A stretch of DNA of 54,214 nt from Alphaproteobacteria bacterium (GTDB lineage: Bacteria > Pseudomonadota > Alphaproteobacteria > Bin95). Positions 16,318-25,058 of this stretch are shown piece after piece. The stretch is taken from positions 1 through 54,214 of the forward strand of contig JAJEIH010000033.1 in the NCBI GenBank assembly GCA_022827685.1. Direction: 5' to 3'. Positions within the stretch are counted from its first letter, which is position 1, and the number at the start of each line of letters is the position of its first letter. The position numbers and the translations under genes were made by a program. The notes under the pieces are model-generated. The model did no database searches. It was not told the DNA's origin and saw nothing but the letters and a program-made list of their open reading frames with translations.

Positions 16318-16926
16318 ATGAGGTCCTGCGGCATGCGGCGCGGCGCGGTGGTGGTGATGCTGCGCGAGGCCAGGCTCGGCGCGGTCAAGACCCGGCTCGG
16401 GGCCGATATCGGGCCGGCGCGCGCCACCGCCTTCTACCGGCGCATGGCGGCCGGCGCGCTGCGCCGGCTGGCGGCGGACCGGCGCTGGCGGGTGGTGCTG
16501 GCGGTGACGCCCGACGGGGCGCGCGGCCCCTGGCCCCGCCGGCTCCGGCGCATCGGGCAGGGCCGGGGCGATATCGGGCGGCGCATGGACCGGGCGCTCG
16601 CCCGCGCGCCGATGCCCGTCCTGCTGGTCGGCAGCGACATTCCGGGCCTCCGGCCGCGCCATGTCGCGCATGCCTTCCGCCGGCTCCGCGCGGCGCGCGC
16701 GGTGTTCGGCCCGGCGGAGGACGGCGGCTTCTGGCTCGTCGGCGTCCGGCAGCGCACGCGGCTCTTCGCCGGCCCCGTGCGCTGGTCGCATCCCGAAACG
16801 CTCGCCGACGCGCTGGCGCAGCTTCCCTTCCCGGCCGCGCTCGCCGACCGGCTGGCGGATGTTGACGACGGCGCCGCATGGGCTGCCTATACTCGCGGGC
16901 CATGCGCTACTCGATCCTATCCATAG
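16318..16926 (+). CDS. rSAM/selenodomain-associated transferase 1 (DUF2064, TIGR04282-like)
   Basis: Nucleotidyltransferase-fold protein of ~202 residues. The N-terminus after the second methionine is MRRGAVVVMLREARLGAVKTRLGAD, matching the family AKAPxxGxVKTRL. LLVGSDIPGL is the metal-binding GSDxPxL and VFGPAEDGGFWLVGV is the family GPxxDGGYxLxG. The start could be ATG 16318 or 16333. Partner of the glycosyltransferase at 15261; the pair probably acts on the same unknown substrate. The stop overlaps the next gene by 25 bp. Confidence 0.85.
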   Translation: MRSCGMRRGAVVVMLREARLGAVKTRLGADIGPARATAFYRRMAAGALRRLAADRRWRVVLAVTPDGARGPWPRRLRRIGQGRGDIGRRMDRALARAPMPVLLVGSDIPGLRPRHVAHAFRRLRAARAVFGPAEDGGFWLVGVRQRTRLFAGPVRWSHPETLADALAQLPFPAALADRLADVDDGAAWAAYTRGPCATRSYP

Positions 16927-17906
16927 GCGACCACTACCCGGACCGCCCGCGTTCCCTCGCCGGCCTCTATGACGAGGTCATCGGCCAATGCGTGCGCGCC
17001 GAGAGCCTCGGCTATGAGGCGTTCTTCACCGCCGAGCACCATTTCCACGAATACGGCGCCGTGCCGGACCCGGCCGTGCTGCTGACCGCCATGGCCGCCC
17101 GGACCTCCCGCATCCGGCTCGGCACGGCGATCTCGGTGCTGCCCTTCCGCAACCCGCTGACCGTGGCGGAGAGCTACGCCATGGTGGACATGCTCTCCGG
17201 CGGGCGGCTGGTGCTGGGGGTCGGCTCCGGCTATCTGGCGCATGAGTTCGAGGGCTTCGGCGTGCTCCCGCAGGAGAAGCGCGAGCGCTTCGACGAGGCG
17301 CTGGACGTGCTGCGGCTGGCGCTCTCCGGCGGGCCGGTCACGTTCGACGGGCGCTACCACAAGGTGGACGGCGTGACGCTGAATGTCGCCCCGGTGCAGC
17401 GCCCGGTGCCGATCCATGTGGCCGTGCTGCGCCCCGAGGCCGCCTGGCATGTCGGCAAGGCGGGCAATTCGATCTTCTGCGTGCCCTATGCCTCGGTCGA
17501 CGGCATGGAGGATGTCGAGACCCTGTTCCGGTCCTTCGCGGAGGGGCGCGCGGAGGCGGGGCTCGACGGGGCCGGGGACGCCGCCGCCTTCGCCTTCCAC
17601 ACCTTCGTGGCGGAGACCGACGGGGAAGCGCGCGAGATGGCGGCCGAGGCTTTCGAGCTTTATGTGGCGACCCGGCTCTATGCGCGCCGGCAGGTCTGGG
17701 ACGACATCATGGCGTCCGGCCTCTCGCTCATGGGCTCGGTCGAGACGGTGGCGGAGAAGCTGCGCCTGCTTGCCGGATGGGGCCTCGGCCATGTGCTGAC
17801 CCTGCATAATTTCGGCGGCCTCGGGCCCGAAGCCGTCGAGCGGTCCATGCGCCTCTTCGCCGAGGAGGCGCTGCCGCGCGCGCTCGCGGCCGGCCCCCGC
17901 CCCTGA
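16902..17906 (+). CDS. LLM class flavin-dependent oxidoreductase (bacterial luciferase-like)
   Basis: Luciferase-like TIM-barrel monooxygenase, 334 residues, using FMN or F420. MRYSILSIGDHYPDRP begins at ATG 16902, within the end of the preceding gene. Typical motifs are FFTAEHHFHEYG, the SGGRLVLGVGSGYLAHEFEGFG strand-turn, and PVPIHVAVLRPEAAWHVGKAG. First gene of a tightly spaced five-gene run ending at 21696, probably a catabolic operon. Substrate unknown. Confidence 0.9.
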   Translation: MRYSILSIGDHYPDRPRSLAGLYDEVIGQCVRAESLGYEAFFTAEHHFHEYGAVPDPAVLLTAMAARTSRIRLGTAISVLPFRNPLTVAESYAMVDMLSGGRLVLGVGSGYLAHEFEGFGVLPQEKRERFDEALDVLRLALSGGPVTFDGRYHKVDGVTLNVAPVQRPVPIHVAVLRPEAAWHVGKAGNSIFCVPYASVDGMEDVETLFRSFAEGRAEAGLDGAGDAAAFAFHTFVAETDGEAREMAAEAFELYVATRLYARRQVWDDIMASGLSLMGSVETVAEKLRLLAGWGLGHVLTLHNFGGLGPEAVERSMRLFAEEALPRALAAGPRP

Positions 17907-17921
17907 AGGACGCAGCACCCC

Positions 17922-19229
17922 ATGAACACCTCCGACCCCGCCTCCGTCCTCTGGCAGGCGACGGCCCCGCCAGCGCCGCCCGCGCCCGCGCTCGAAGGCG
18001 AGCGCGAGGCGGATGTCTGCGTCGTCGGCGGCGGCTTCACCGGGCTTTCGACGGCGCTGCACCTGGCCGAAGCCGGCGCGCGCGTGGTGCTGCTGGAGGC
18101 CGAGGAGCCGGGCTTCGGCGCGTCGGGGCGCAATCATGGCCAGGTGGTGCCGATGCTCTCGCGCTACGGGCCGGAGGAGACGGTCGCGCGCTTCGGCCCG
18201 GAGGAGGGCGAGCGGTTCAACCGCTTCACCGCGGAGGCGGCGAAGCTGGTCTTCGAGCTGATCGACCGCCTCGGCATCGCGTGCGACGCGCGGCCGGTCG
18301 GCTGGCTGCTGCCGGTGGACAGCCCGGCCCGCGACGCCATGGTGCGCGCCCGCGCCGAGGCCTGGGCCGCGCGCGGCATGCCGGTCCGCTACCTGGAGCG
18401 GGACGAGACCGAGGCCATGACCGGCAGCCGCTACTGGCAGGGCGCGCTCCACCACGCCTGGGGCGGCAACATCCAGCCGCTCGCCTATGCGCGCGGCCTC
18501 GCAAGGGCGGCCATCGACGCCGGCGCGGCGGTCCATGCCCGCTCGCCCGCGACGGCGGTCGAGCGGTCCGGCGGGCGCTGGCGCGTGGAGACACCGGGGG
18601 GCGCGGTGACGGCCGACCAGGTCGTGCTGGCGACCAACGGCTATACCGGCGGGCTCTGGCCGGGGCTGCGGCGCGCCGTCGTGCCGTTCCGGCTCTTCCT
18701 CGCCGCCACGGCGCCGCAGGGCGGCAATGTGCGCCGGCAGATCCTGCCCGGCGACATGAGCGTGTCGGACAGCCGCACGCTGCTCTGGGCCTTCCGCTGG
18801 GACCGGGAGGGCCGCATGGTGATGGGCGGCGACATCGTGCTGCCCTGGCGCGCGCGCGGCCGCGCCGAGACCGTGGCGCGCCGGCGCCTGCAGGCCGCCT
18901 TTCCGGAGCTCGGCGAGGCCGAATTCGAATTCGTCTGGGACGGCAAGGTGGCGATGACCGTGGACCGGCTGCCGCGCGCCATGGAGCTCGGGCCCGGCGT
19001 CTGGACGGCGCTCGGCTACAACGGGCGCGGGGTCGCGCTGGCCACCGCGATGGGCCGCCTGCTGGCCGGGCGCTGCCTCGAGGGGCTGCAGGCCGACGAC
19101 CCCGTGCCGGCGGCGCTGCGCCGGCCGCATCCGGTACCGTCGAACCGCCTCGCCGTGCCGGTCGCCCGCGCCATGCTGCTGCGCTACCGCCGCCAGGACG
19201 CGCGGGCGGCCCGCAGCCGGCCGGCCTGA
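17922..19229 (+). CDS. FAD-dependent oxidoreductase (DAO/PuuB-like)
   Basis: 435-residue amine or amino-acid oxidase-like flavoenzyme. The FAD-binding motif VCVVGGGFTGLSTALHLAE is at about residues 32-50, and FGASGRNHGQVVP is the second FAD contact typical of the PuuB / gamma-glutamylputrescine oxidase group. VVLATNGYTGGLWPGLRR and the C-terminal GYNGRGVALATAMGR are also conserved. It follows the LLM gene by 15 bp. Likely oxidises a primary or secondary amine imported by the adjacent MFS carrier; the substrate is inferred only by context. Confidence 0.9.
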   Translation: MNTSDPASVLWQATAPPAPPAPALEGEREADVCVVGGGFTGLSTALHLAEAGARVVLLEAEEPGFGASGRNHGQVVPMLSRYGPEETVARFGPEEGERFNRFTAEAAKLVFELIDRLGIACDARPVGWLLPVDSPARDAMVRARAEAWAARGMPVRYLERDETEAMTGSRYWQGALHHAWGGNIQPLAYARGLARAAIDAGAAVHARSPATAVERSGGRWRVETPGGAVTADQVVLATNGYTGGLWPGLRRAVVPFRLFLAATAPQGGNVRRQILPGDMSVSDSRTLLWAFRWDREGRMVMGGDIVLPWRARGRAETVARRRLQAAFPELGEAEFEFVWDGKVAMTVDRLPRAMELGPGVWTALGYNGRGVALATAMGRLLAGRCLEGLQADDPVPAALRRPHPVPSNRLAVPVARAMLLRYRRQDARAARSRPA

Positions 19230-19265
19230 GGCGCGGGAACGGCGGGGAGCGGCCGGAGCGGCGGC

Positions 19266-20498
19266 ATGGCGGGCGGAGCATCCTGGTATCCCGCGGCGCG
19301 GGCGGCGGCGGCCTTCCTCATCATGGTCGTCGGCACGGCGGGCATGTTCGCCGGCACCGTCGCCCTCAAGCCGATGCAGGAGGCGTTCGACGTCTCGCGG
19401 GGCGCGGCGACGCTGCCCTACATGGCGTTCATGGTCGGCTTCGGCCTCGGCAGCTTCTGGATGGGCCGCTTCGCCGACCGGCTGGGCGCCATGCGCGTCA
19501 CCTTCGCCGGGGGGCTCACCCTCGGCCTCGGCTTCTGGATCGCCGGGCATTCGGTCGAGCTCTGGCAGGCGGTTCTCGCCCACGGGCTCCTGATCGGCCT
19601 GATGGGCGCCTCGACCACCATGGCGCCCATGGTCGCGGATACCTCGCTCTGGTTCGAGCGCCGCCGCGGCCTCGCGGTCGCCATGGTTATCAGCGGCGCC
19701 TATGTGTCGGGCATGGTCTGGCCGCCGGTGCTCGAAGTCCTGGTCCACGACCATGGCTGGCGGGACATGTATCTGGCCATGGGTGGCCTGACCCTGCTCT
19801 CGCTGCCGCTGCTGGCGCTGGTGCTGCACCGACCTGCCCCGCGCACGGTGCTGACGGGGCCGCTGGAGGCGGCGGAGGCGGCCCGGCCGCTCGGCATGCG
19901 GGCGCCGGCGCTCCAGGCCCTTCTGTGCTGCGCGGGGCTCGGCTGCTGCGTGGCGATGGCCGCGCCGCAGGTCCATGTGGTGGCGATGGCGGACGATATC
20001 GGCCTGCGCCCGGCCGACGGCGCGCTGATGCTGTCGCTCATGTATGGCTGCGGCATTGTGAGCCGGCTCGGCTCCGGCTGGATATCGGACCGCATCGGCG
20101 GCCTGCGCACGCTGGCGCTCGGCTCGGCCGGCCAGACGGCGGCGCTGCTGCTGTTCCTGCCGGCGGACGGGCGCCTCGCGCTCTTGGTCGTCGCCGGGCT
20201 GTTCGGGCTCTCGCAGGGCGGCATCGTGCCGTCTTACGCCATCATCATCCGGGAGTATTTTCCGGCCCGGCAGGCGGGCGGGCGCATCGGGCTGGCGCTG
20301 CTGTTCACCATGCTCGGCATGGCCGTCGGGGCCTGGCTCGCGGGCGCGGTCCACGACCTCACCGGCAGCTACCGGGTCGCCTTTGCCGGCGCGGTCGCGG
20401 TCAATGTGGCGCATCTGGCGATCGCCGCATTCCTGGTGCGCCGCGCGGCGGCCATGCGCCGGGCGGGGGGCGTGCCGGCGCTCGGGCAGACAGCCTGA
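19266..20498 (+). CDS. MFS transporter
   Basis: 410-residue major facilitator of the oxalate/formate antiporter-like (NarK-like monocarboxylate) subgroup, with about 12 hydrophobic segments. The cytoplasmic loop motif appears as GRFADRLGAMRV near residue 70 and again in the second half as GWISDRIGGLRT. Lies between the FAD oxidase and an SDR in the same transcription unit, so probably imports the substrate of that pathway. Confidence 0.9.
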   Translation: MAGGASWYPAARAAAAFLIMVVGTAGMFAGTVALKPMQEAFDVSRGAATLPYMAFMVGFGLGSFWMGRFADRLGAMRVTFAGGLTLGLGFWIAGHSVELWQAVLAHGLLIGLMGASTTMAPMVADTSLWFERRRGLAVAMVISGAYVSGMVWPPVLEVLVHDHGWRDMYLAMGGLTLLSLPLLALVLHRPAPRTVLTGPLEAAEAARPLGMRAPALQALLCCAGLGCCVAMAAPQVHVVAMADDIGLRPADGALMLSLMYGCGIVSRLGSGWISDRIGGLRTLALGSAGQTAALLLFLPADGRLALLVVAGLFGLSQGGIVPSYAIIIREYFPARQAGGRIGLALLFTMLGMAVGAWLAGAVHDLTGSYRVAFAGAVAVNVAHLAIAAFLVRRAAAMRRAGGVPALGQTA

Positions 20499-20527
20499 AC
20501 GGCAACGGACCGACGGGAGGGGAACGG

Positions 20528-21232
20528 ATGGCGGAAAAGATCGCACTGGTGGCGGGCGCCGGGCGGGGCACGGGCGGCTCCGTGATCCGGCGGTTCGCGG
20601 CCGGCGGCTACCGGGTGGCGATGCTCGCGCGCTCCGAATCGCGGCTCGGCGAATACGAGGCCGCGATTCCCGGCACTCTGGCGGTTCCCTGCGACGTCAC
20701 CGACCGCGAGGCGCTGGCGGGCGCGGTGGAGCGGGTTCGCGAAGCGCTCGGGGACGACCCGCATGTCGTGGTCCACAACGCCGCGCGCGGAAGCCGGGGG
20801 AGCTTCCTCGACATGGACCCGGCGGACATGCAGGCCAATTTCGAGGTCAACACGATGAGCCTCCTCCATCTGGCGCAGCTGACCGCGCCGGCGATGATCG
20901 CGCGCGGCGCGGGCGCGCTCATGGTGACCGGCAACACATCGACCTGGCGGGGCATCCCGCGCTTCTCCGGCTTCGCGCCGACCAAGGCGGCGCAGCGCAT
21001 CCTCGCCGAATCCATGGCGCGCGAACTCGGGCCGAAGGGCGTGCATGTCGCCTATATCGTCATCGACGCCGTCATCGACCTCTGGTGGACCCGGCGGCGC
21101 CATCCCGGCCGGCCGGACGACTTCTTCATCAAGCCCGACGCCATCGGCGAGGAGGTCTTCCGCATCGCGCACCAGGACCGCTCGACATGGTCCTTCAATG
21201 TCGAGATCCGCCCCTTCGGGGAACCCTGGTGA
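20528..21232 (+). CDS. SDR family oxidoreductase with atypical active site
   Basis: 234-residue short-chain dehydrogenase beginning MAEKIALVAGAGRGTGGSVIRRF, with GGGAGG just upstream. The cofactor motif GAGRGTG and the HNAARGS strand are present. The active-site region reads NTSTWRGIPRFSGFAPTKAAQ. The lysine is kept but the usual catalytic tyrosine of YxxxK is phenylalanine (FAPTK). Either another residue takes its role or the protein is not a classical dehydrogenase. The stop overlaps the thioesterase start (GTGA). Confidence 0.88.
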   Translation: MAEKIALVAGAGRGTGGSVIRRFAAGGYRVAMLARSESRLGEYEAAIPGTLAVPCDVTDREALAGAVERVREALGDDPHVVVHNAARGSRGSFLDMDPADMQANFEVNTMSLLHLAQLTAPAMIARGAGALMVTGNTSTWRGIPRFSGFAPTKAAQRILAESMARELGPKGVHVAYIVIDAVIDLWWTRRRHPGRPDDFFIKPDAIGEEVFRIAHQDRSTWSFNVEIRPFGEPW

Positions 21233-21696
21233 GCGCCGCCGCGGCGAAGGGACCGAGCCCGGTGGGCGAACGCCGCATCCGGGAGGCCATCGTGCGCGGG
21301 CCCTACGGCGTCCATCTCGGCATCGAGCTGGCCGTGCTGGAAGCCGACCGCGCCGTCGTCCGGCTGCCCTGGCGGGCCGAGCTCGGCAACGGCGCCGGCA
21401 TCTATCACGGCGGCGCGACGGCCTCGCTGATCGACACGGCCGCCACGGCCGCCGCCTGGACGAGCCCGTCCGTGGTCGAGGCGACCAGGGGCGCCACGGT
21501 GGGGTTCACCGTCAACTTCCTCTCGCCGGGGCTGAAGGGCCGCGGCCTGGAGGCGGAGGCGGTGGTGCTGCGCCGGGGCGGCTCGCTCACCGTCGTGGAC
21601 GTGCTGGTGACGGACGATGACGGGCGCAAGATCGCCCGCGGCGTCGTCACCTACAAGCTCGGCGGGGGCGGCGCATCGGGCACGGCGTTCGACTGA
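21229..21696 (+). CDS. PaaI family hotdog-fold thioesterase
   Basis: 155-residue hotdog protein. The GTG start at 21229 overlaps the SDR stop. The motif AGIYHGGATASLIDTAA is the substrate-pocket HGG region of PaaI/YdiI-type acyl-CoA thioesterases (usually HGGxxxxLxDxA). GLKGRGLEAEAVVLRRGGSL forms the following strands. Last gene of the operon starting at 16902, suggesting the pathway makes a CoA thioester that needs release. Confidence 0.88.
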   Translation: MSAAAAKGPSPVGERRIREAIVRGPYGVHLGIELAVLEADRAVVRLPWRAELGNGAGIYHGGATASLIDTAATAAAWTSPSVVEATRGATVGFTVNFLSPGLKGRGLEAEAVVLRRGGSLTVVDVLVTDDDGRKIARGVVTYKLGGGGASGTAFD

Positions 21697-21715
21697 CGCC
21701 GGTCCGGGGCGCCCG

Positions 21716-22498
21716 TCAGACCAGCCCGCGCAGGAAGGCCGACCGCGCCCTGGCGGCGCCCATCAGCAGCGGCAGGTCGTTGCCGGCGAGCACGAGCCGC
21801 GCGCCCATGGCGATATAGCGCCCGGCGAGCTCCTCGTCATAGACGCCGCCCATGCCGGCATGCTTGCCGTTGTTGCGGGCCGCCGAGACCACGCGGTCAT
21901 AGGCGTCGGTCACGCGGTCATGTCCGAACTGCCCCGGTATGCCCATGGTGGCGCAGAGGTCGTTGGTGCCGATCAGCAGGGCGTCGATCCCCTCCACGGC
22001 GGCGATCTCGTCCGCGGCCGCCACGGCCTCGGCCGTCTCGATCATCACCACGGTCAGCGTCGCGCCGTTGATGAGCCGCGCGGCCTCGCCCGTCGGCAGG
22101 GCTTCGTATTCGAGCTGCGCCATGCCCCCGGCGACCGAGCGCCTGCCGACCGGCGGATAGAGGCAATTGTCGCGCACCGCCTCGGCTTGCGCCGCGCTGT
22201 CGACATGCGGCACGACGATGCCCTGCGCGCCGGCGTCCAGCAGCCGGGTCGCGTGGAAATGCTCATGCGCCGAGGCGCGCGGGATCGGCGAAATGCCGGC
22301 GTCCAGCGACGCCGCGCAGATCTGCGCCGCCGTATCGACGGAGAACGCGCCGTGCTCCAGGTCCACGAACAGCCAGTCATAGCCGCAGACCGCGGCGATC
22401 TTGGCAATCTCCGGCATGCGGGCGAGACGCAGGCCGAGGCCCAGCGCAAGCTCCCCGGCAGCAAGCTTCTCCTTGGTGCGGTTGGCGATCAGGGCCAT
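21716..22498 (-). CDS. HpcH/HpaI aldolase family protein
   Basis: Class II metal-dependent pyruvate aldolase family (relatives of HpaI and 2-keto-3-deoxy-L-rhamnonate aldolase), 260 residues from ATG 22498. WLFVDLEHG, VVPHVDSAAQAEAV, the metal glutamate motif VVMIETAEAV and LLIGTNDLCATMG are present. Cleaves 2-keto-3-deoxy sugar acids or related 4-hydroxy-2-keto acids to pyruvate plus an aldehyde. Convergent with the thioesterase gene, 19 bp apart. Confidence 0.9.
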   Translation of the reverse strand: MALIANRTKEKLAAGELALGLGLRLARMPEIAKIAAVCGYDWLFVDLEHGAFSVDTAAQICAASLDAGISPIPRASAHEHFHATRLLDAGAQGIVVPHVDSAAQAEAVRDNCLYPPVGRRSVAGGMAQLEYEALPTGEAARLINGATLTVVMIETAEAVAAADEIAAVEGIDALLIGTNDLCATMGIPGQFGHDRVTDAYDRVVSAARNNGKHAGMGGVYDEELAGRYIAMGARLVLAGNDLPLLMGAARARSAFLRGLV

Positions 22499-22606
22499 GC
22501 GGTGCAACTCCTTCCAGTGTGGCTCCCTCATGGCACGAAGCTGAGGCGGCGTCCAATCCCCCAATGCCTTGCGCGCGCAGCGGCCCGGCGGGTATGTTGC
22601 CGGGGT

Positions 22607-22683
22607 CGGAGCGTAGCGCAGTCTGGTAGCGCATCACACTGGGGGTGTGGGGGTCGCAGGTTCGAATCCTGCCGCTCCGACCA
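22607..22683 (+). tRNA. tRNA-Pro (GGG)
   Basis: 77 nt including encoded CCA. Acceptor stem CGGAGCG pairs with CGCTCCG, discriminator A. The D-loop has GTCTGGTAGC and the T-loop GGTTCGAATCC. The anticodon loop CTGGGGG, between stems TCACA and TGTGG, reads anticodon GGG. Confidence 0.97.
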
Positions 22684-22715
22684 GATGCGGGACCCGGCTC
22701 CCGGAGAGGGCGTCC

Positions 22716-23459
22716 ATGGAGCCGTTCACGCTGGCCGTCGCGATTGCCGGAATGTTCCTCGGCGGGCTCATCAAGGGCGCCATCGGGCTCGGCATGCCGC
22801 TGGTCATGATCTCCGTGCTCGCCGTCGTCATGCCGCTGCGCGAGGCGCTGCCGCTGATCGCGGTCTCGCTGGTCGCCGCGAATGTCTGGCAGATCTGGGC
22901 GACCTGGCGCAACCGGCCGGGCCTGCGCCAATTGCTGAGCCTCGTGCTGCCGCTGATGGTGGCCGTGTGGATCGCGTCCGGCTTCATCGCCGGGGGCGAT
23001 CCCGACCTGCTGAACGCGCTCGTCGGGCTCGTCGTCATCGGCTATGTCGCCGTCTCCTGGACGCGCTGGGAGCCCCGGCTGCCGGAGCGGCTGGAGCCGG
23101 TGGTCACGCCGGCGGTCGGCGCGGCGGCGGGCGCCGTGGGCGGCGTTACCGGCGTGTTCGGCCCGCAGCTCGGCGTCTATCTGCTCGCGCTCCGCATGGA
23201 GCCCGGCGCCATGGTCGGCCTGCTCGGCTGGACCCTGCTCGCCGGCTCGACCACGCTGGCCGTCGCGCTCGCCGGCCACGGCCTGCTCGTGAGCGCCGGG
23301 GACTGGGCCGTTTCCGCCGCGGCCTTCCTGCCGGCGCTGGCGGGCCTCGTCGCCGGCGGCCGGCTGCGCGAGGCGATGCCGGTCGGGCGGTTCCGCGCGC
23401 TCGTCATGGGCGGCCTGCTCGTGCTCGGCATTGCCAACCTGCGCGGTCTCGTGACATGA
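22716..23459 (+). CDS. sulfite exporter TauE/SafE family permease
   Basis: 247-residue integral membrane protein (DUF81/TauE/SafE), starting MEPFTLAVAIAGMFLGGLIKG at ATG 22716. It has roughly eight hydrophobic segments in two repeats, with the family glycine-rich helix VGGVTGVFGPQLGVYLLAL opening the second repeat. Members export sulfite, sulfoacetate or related anions. The cutA start overlaps its stop (ATGA). An upstream in-frame ATG lies inside the tRNA and is excluded. Confidence 0.9.
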   Translation: MEPFTLAVAIAGMFLGGLIKGAIGLGMPLVMISVLAVVMPLREALPLIAVSLVAANVWQIWATWRNRPGLRQLLSLVLPLMVAVWIASGFIAGGDPDLLNALVGLVVIGYVAVSWTRWEPRLPERLEPVVTPAVGAAAGAVGGVTGVFGPQLGVYLLALRMEPGAMVGLLGWTLLAGSTTLAVALAGHGLLVSAGDWAVSAAAFLPALAGLVAGGRLREAMPVGRFRALVMGGLLVLGIANLRGLVT

Positions 23460-23809
23460 AGGCCGCCATGTCCCGCCCCTGCCTCCTCTACATCACCGCC
23501 GGCGACCGCGAGGAAGCGCTGGCGCTCGCCCGCATGCTGGTCGGCGAGCGGCTCGCGGCCTGCGCCAATGTGCTGGGCGCGGCCACCTCCGTCTATCGCT
23601 GGCAAGGCGCGGTGCAGGAAGAAGGCGAGGTCGTGCTGGTGGCGAAGACCGTCGAGGACCGGGTGGAGGCGGCCTCCCGCCGGGTGCGCGAGGCGCACAG
23701 CTATGACAGCCCCTGCGTCGTGGCGCTGCCGATCTCGGGCGGCGATGCGGACTTCCTCGCCTGGGTCCGGGACGAAGTGCCGGAGCCGGAGGCGGAGCGG
23801 GCGCGATGA
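23456..23809 (+). CDS. cutA: divalent-cation tolerance protein CutA
   Basis: 117-residue trimeric ferredoxin-like protein. Signatures are LVGERLAACANVLG, SVYRWQGAVQEEGEVVLVAKT and the C-terminal HSYDSPCVVALPISGG. Associated with copper tolerance in E. coli, though its physiological role remains unclear. Overlaps tauE-like and MFS genes at both ends by four bases, so the three form one coupled unit. Confidence 0.93.
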   Translation: MKAAMSRPCLLYITAGDREEALALARMLVGERLAACANVLGAATSVYRWQGAVQEEGEVVLVAKTVEDRVEAASRRVREAHSYDSPCVVALPISGGDADFLAWVRDEVPEPEAERAR

Positions 23810-25053
23810 GGACCGGCCCCTTCCTCTTCCTCTGCGTCGGCCACAGCATCGACCATGTCTTCATGCTGCTGTTCATGGCCGTGATCGCCACCTCGGTCGC
23901 GCCCTTCTGGGGCCTCTCCTACGGCGAGCTTGCGGTGCTGTTCACCCCGGCGACGATCATGTTCGGCCTCGGCGGGCCGCTCGCCGGCTGGCTCGCCGAC
24001 CGCTGGTCCGGGCCCGGCATGATGACGGTGTTCTTCGTCGGCATCGGCGCCTCCTCGATACTCACCGGTTTCGCCGACGGCCCGGTCACGCTGGGCGCCG
24101 GCCTCTTCCTGGTCGGCATCTTCGCGTCGATCTACCACCCGGTCGGCATCCCGCTGATCGTGCGCGGCGCCGGCGACAGGCGCGGCCGGCTGCTCGGCAT
24201 CAACGGCGTGTTCGGCAGCGCCGGCATGGCGGTGACGCCCATCATCATGAGCGGCCTGCTGGCCGCCGGTGGCTGGCGGGCGGTGTTCATCGTGCCGGGC
24301 CTGGTGTCGATTGCGCTCGGCATCGTCTTCCACATGCGGTTCCGGGAGAGCCTGCCGCTGCGCCGCGCGCGCGCCAGGGCGCCGGGCTCGCAGTCGGGGC
24401 GCCGGGCGTTCATGCAGGCCTGGCGGACCCGGCCCGAAGCAGAGCGGCGCGATTTCATGCGCGCCATGGTCATCCTCGGCATCATCACCCTGGCGACCGG
24501 CCTGATCTTCCAGGCCGTCACCAACGGCTTGCCGAAGATCGTCAACCACCGCGTCTCCATCTTCGGCGACGACCTCTTCCTGCTGTCGGCGACGGCGTCC
24601 GGCATTCTCGTGGTCAGCGGGCTCGCCCAGCTGGTCGGCGGCGAGCTGGCCGACCGCTTCCCGCTGCGCCGCCTCTTCATCGGCGTCTATGCCGGCCTGC
24701 CGCCTGCGCTCGCCGCCGCCGCCTTCGCCTACGACATGCCGATGGTCGCGGTGCTGACGCTCGGAACGGCGATCGTCGTCGGCAACCAGCCGATCTCGGA
24801 CCTGCTGTTCGCGCGCTACATGCCCGAGCAATGGCTTTCGACCGCATACGGCATCCGGTTCGCGCTCTCGCTCGGCAGCGGCGTGGTCGCAATGCCGCTT
24901 CTGGGGCTCGGCTTCGACCATACCGGCGATTTCGCGCTGCTCTTCTATGCGATGGCGGCGGTGGCGGTGGTCGTGGTGCTGGCGGCGATGAAGCTGCCGG
25001 CCGAGGCGAAGGCGGACGCGGCCCGCACCGTCCGGGCGGCGCCGGGCGAATAG
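23806..25053 (+). CDS. MFS transporter
   Basis: 415-residue major facilitator with ~12 transmembrane helices. GGPLAGWLADRWSGPGMMTV and GGELADRFPLRRLF are the two half-protein loop motifs, and IYHPVGIPLIV is typical of the fosmidomycin-resistance/YnfM-like drug exporter group. Starts four bases before the end of cutA and ends six bases before pobA, so it may move an aromatic acid for PobA; that link is inference. Confidence 0.9.
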   Translation: MRTGPFLFLCVGHSIDHVFMLLFMAVIATSVAPFWGLSYGELAVLFTPATIMFGLGGPLAGWLADRWSGPGMMTVFFVGIGASSILTGFADGPVTLGAGLFLVGIFASIYHPVGIPLIVRGAGDRRGRLLGINGVFGSAGMAVTPIIMSGLLAAGGWRAVFIVPGLVSIALGIVFHMRFRESLPLRRARARAPGSQSGRRAFMQAWRTRPEAERRDFMRAMVILGIITLATGLIFQAVTNGLPKIVNHRVSIFGDDLFLLSATASGILVVSGLAQLVGGELADRFPLRRLFIGVYAGLPPALAAAAFAYDMPMVAVLTLGTAIVVGNQPISDLLFARYMPEQWLSTAYGIRFALSLGSGVVAMPLLGLGFDHTGDFALLFYAMAAVAVVVVLAAMKLPAEAKADAARTVRAAPGE

Positions 25054-25058
25054 CGGCC

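Noticed and set aside
16917..20546. 1209-codon minus-strand open frame
   Set aside because: Antiparallel shadow of LLM, FAD oxidase and MFS genes; composition is His/Arg/Gly/Pro-rich with no domain.
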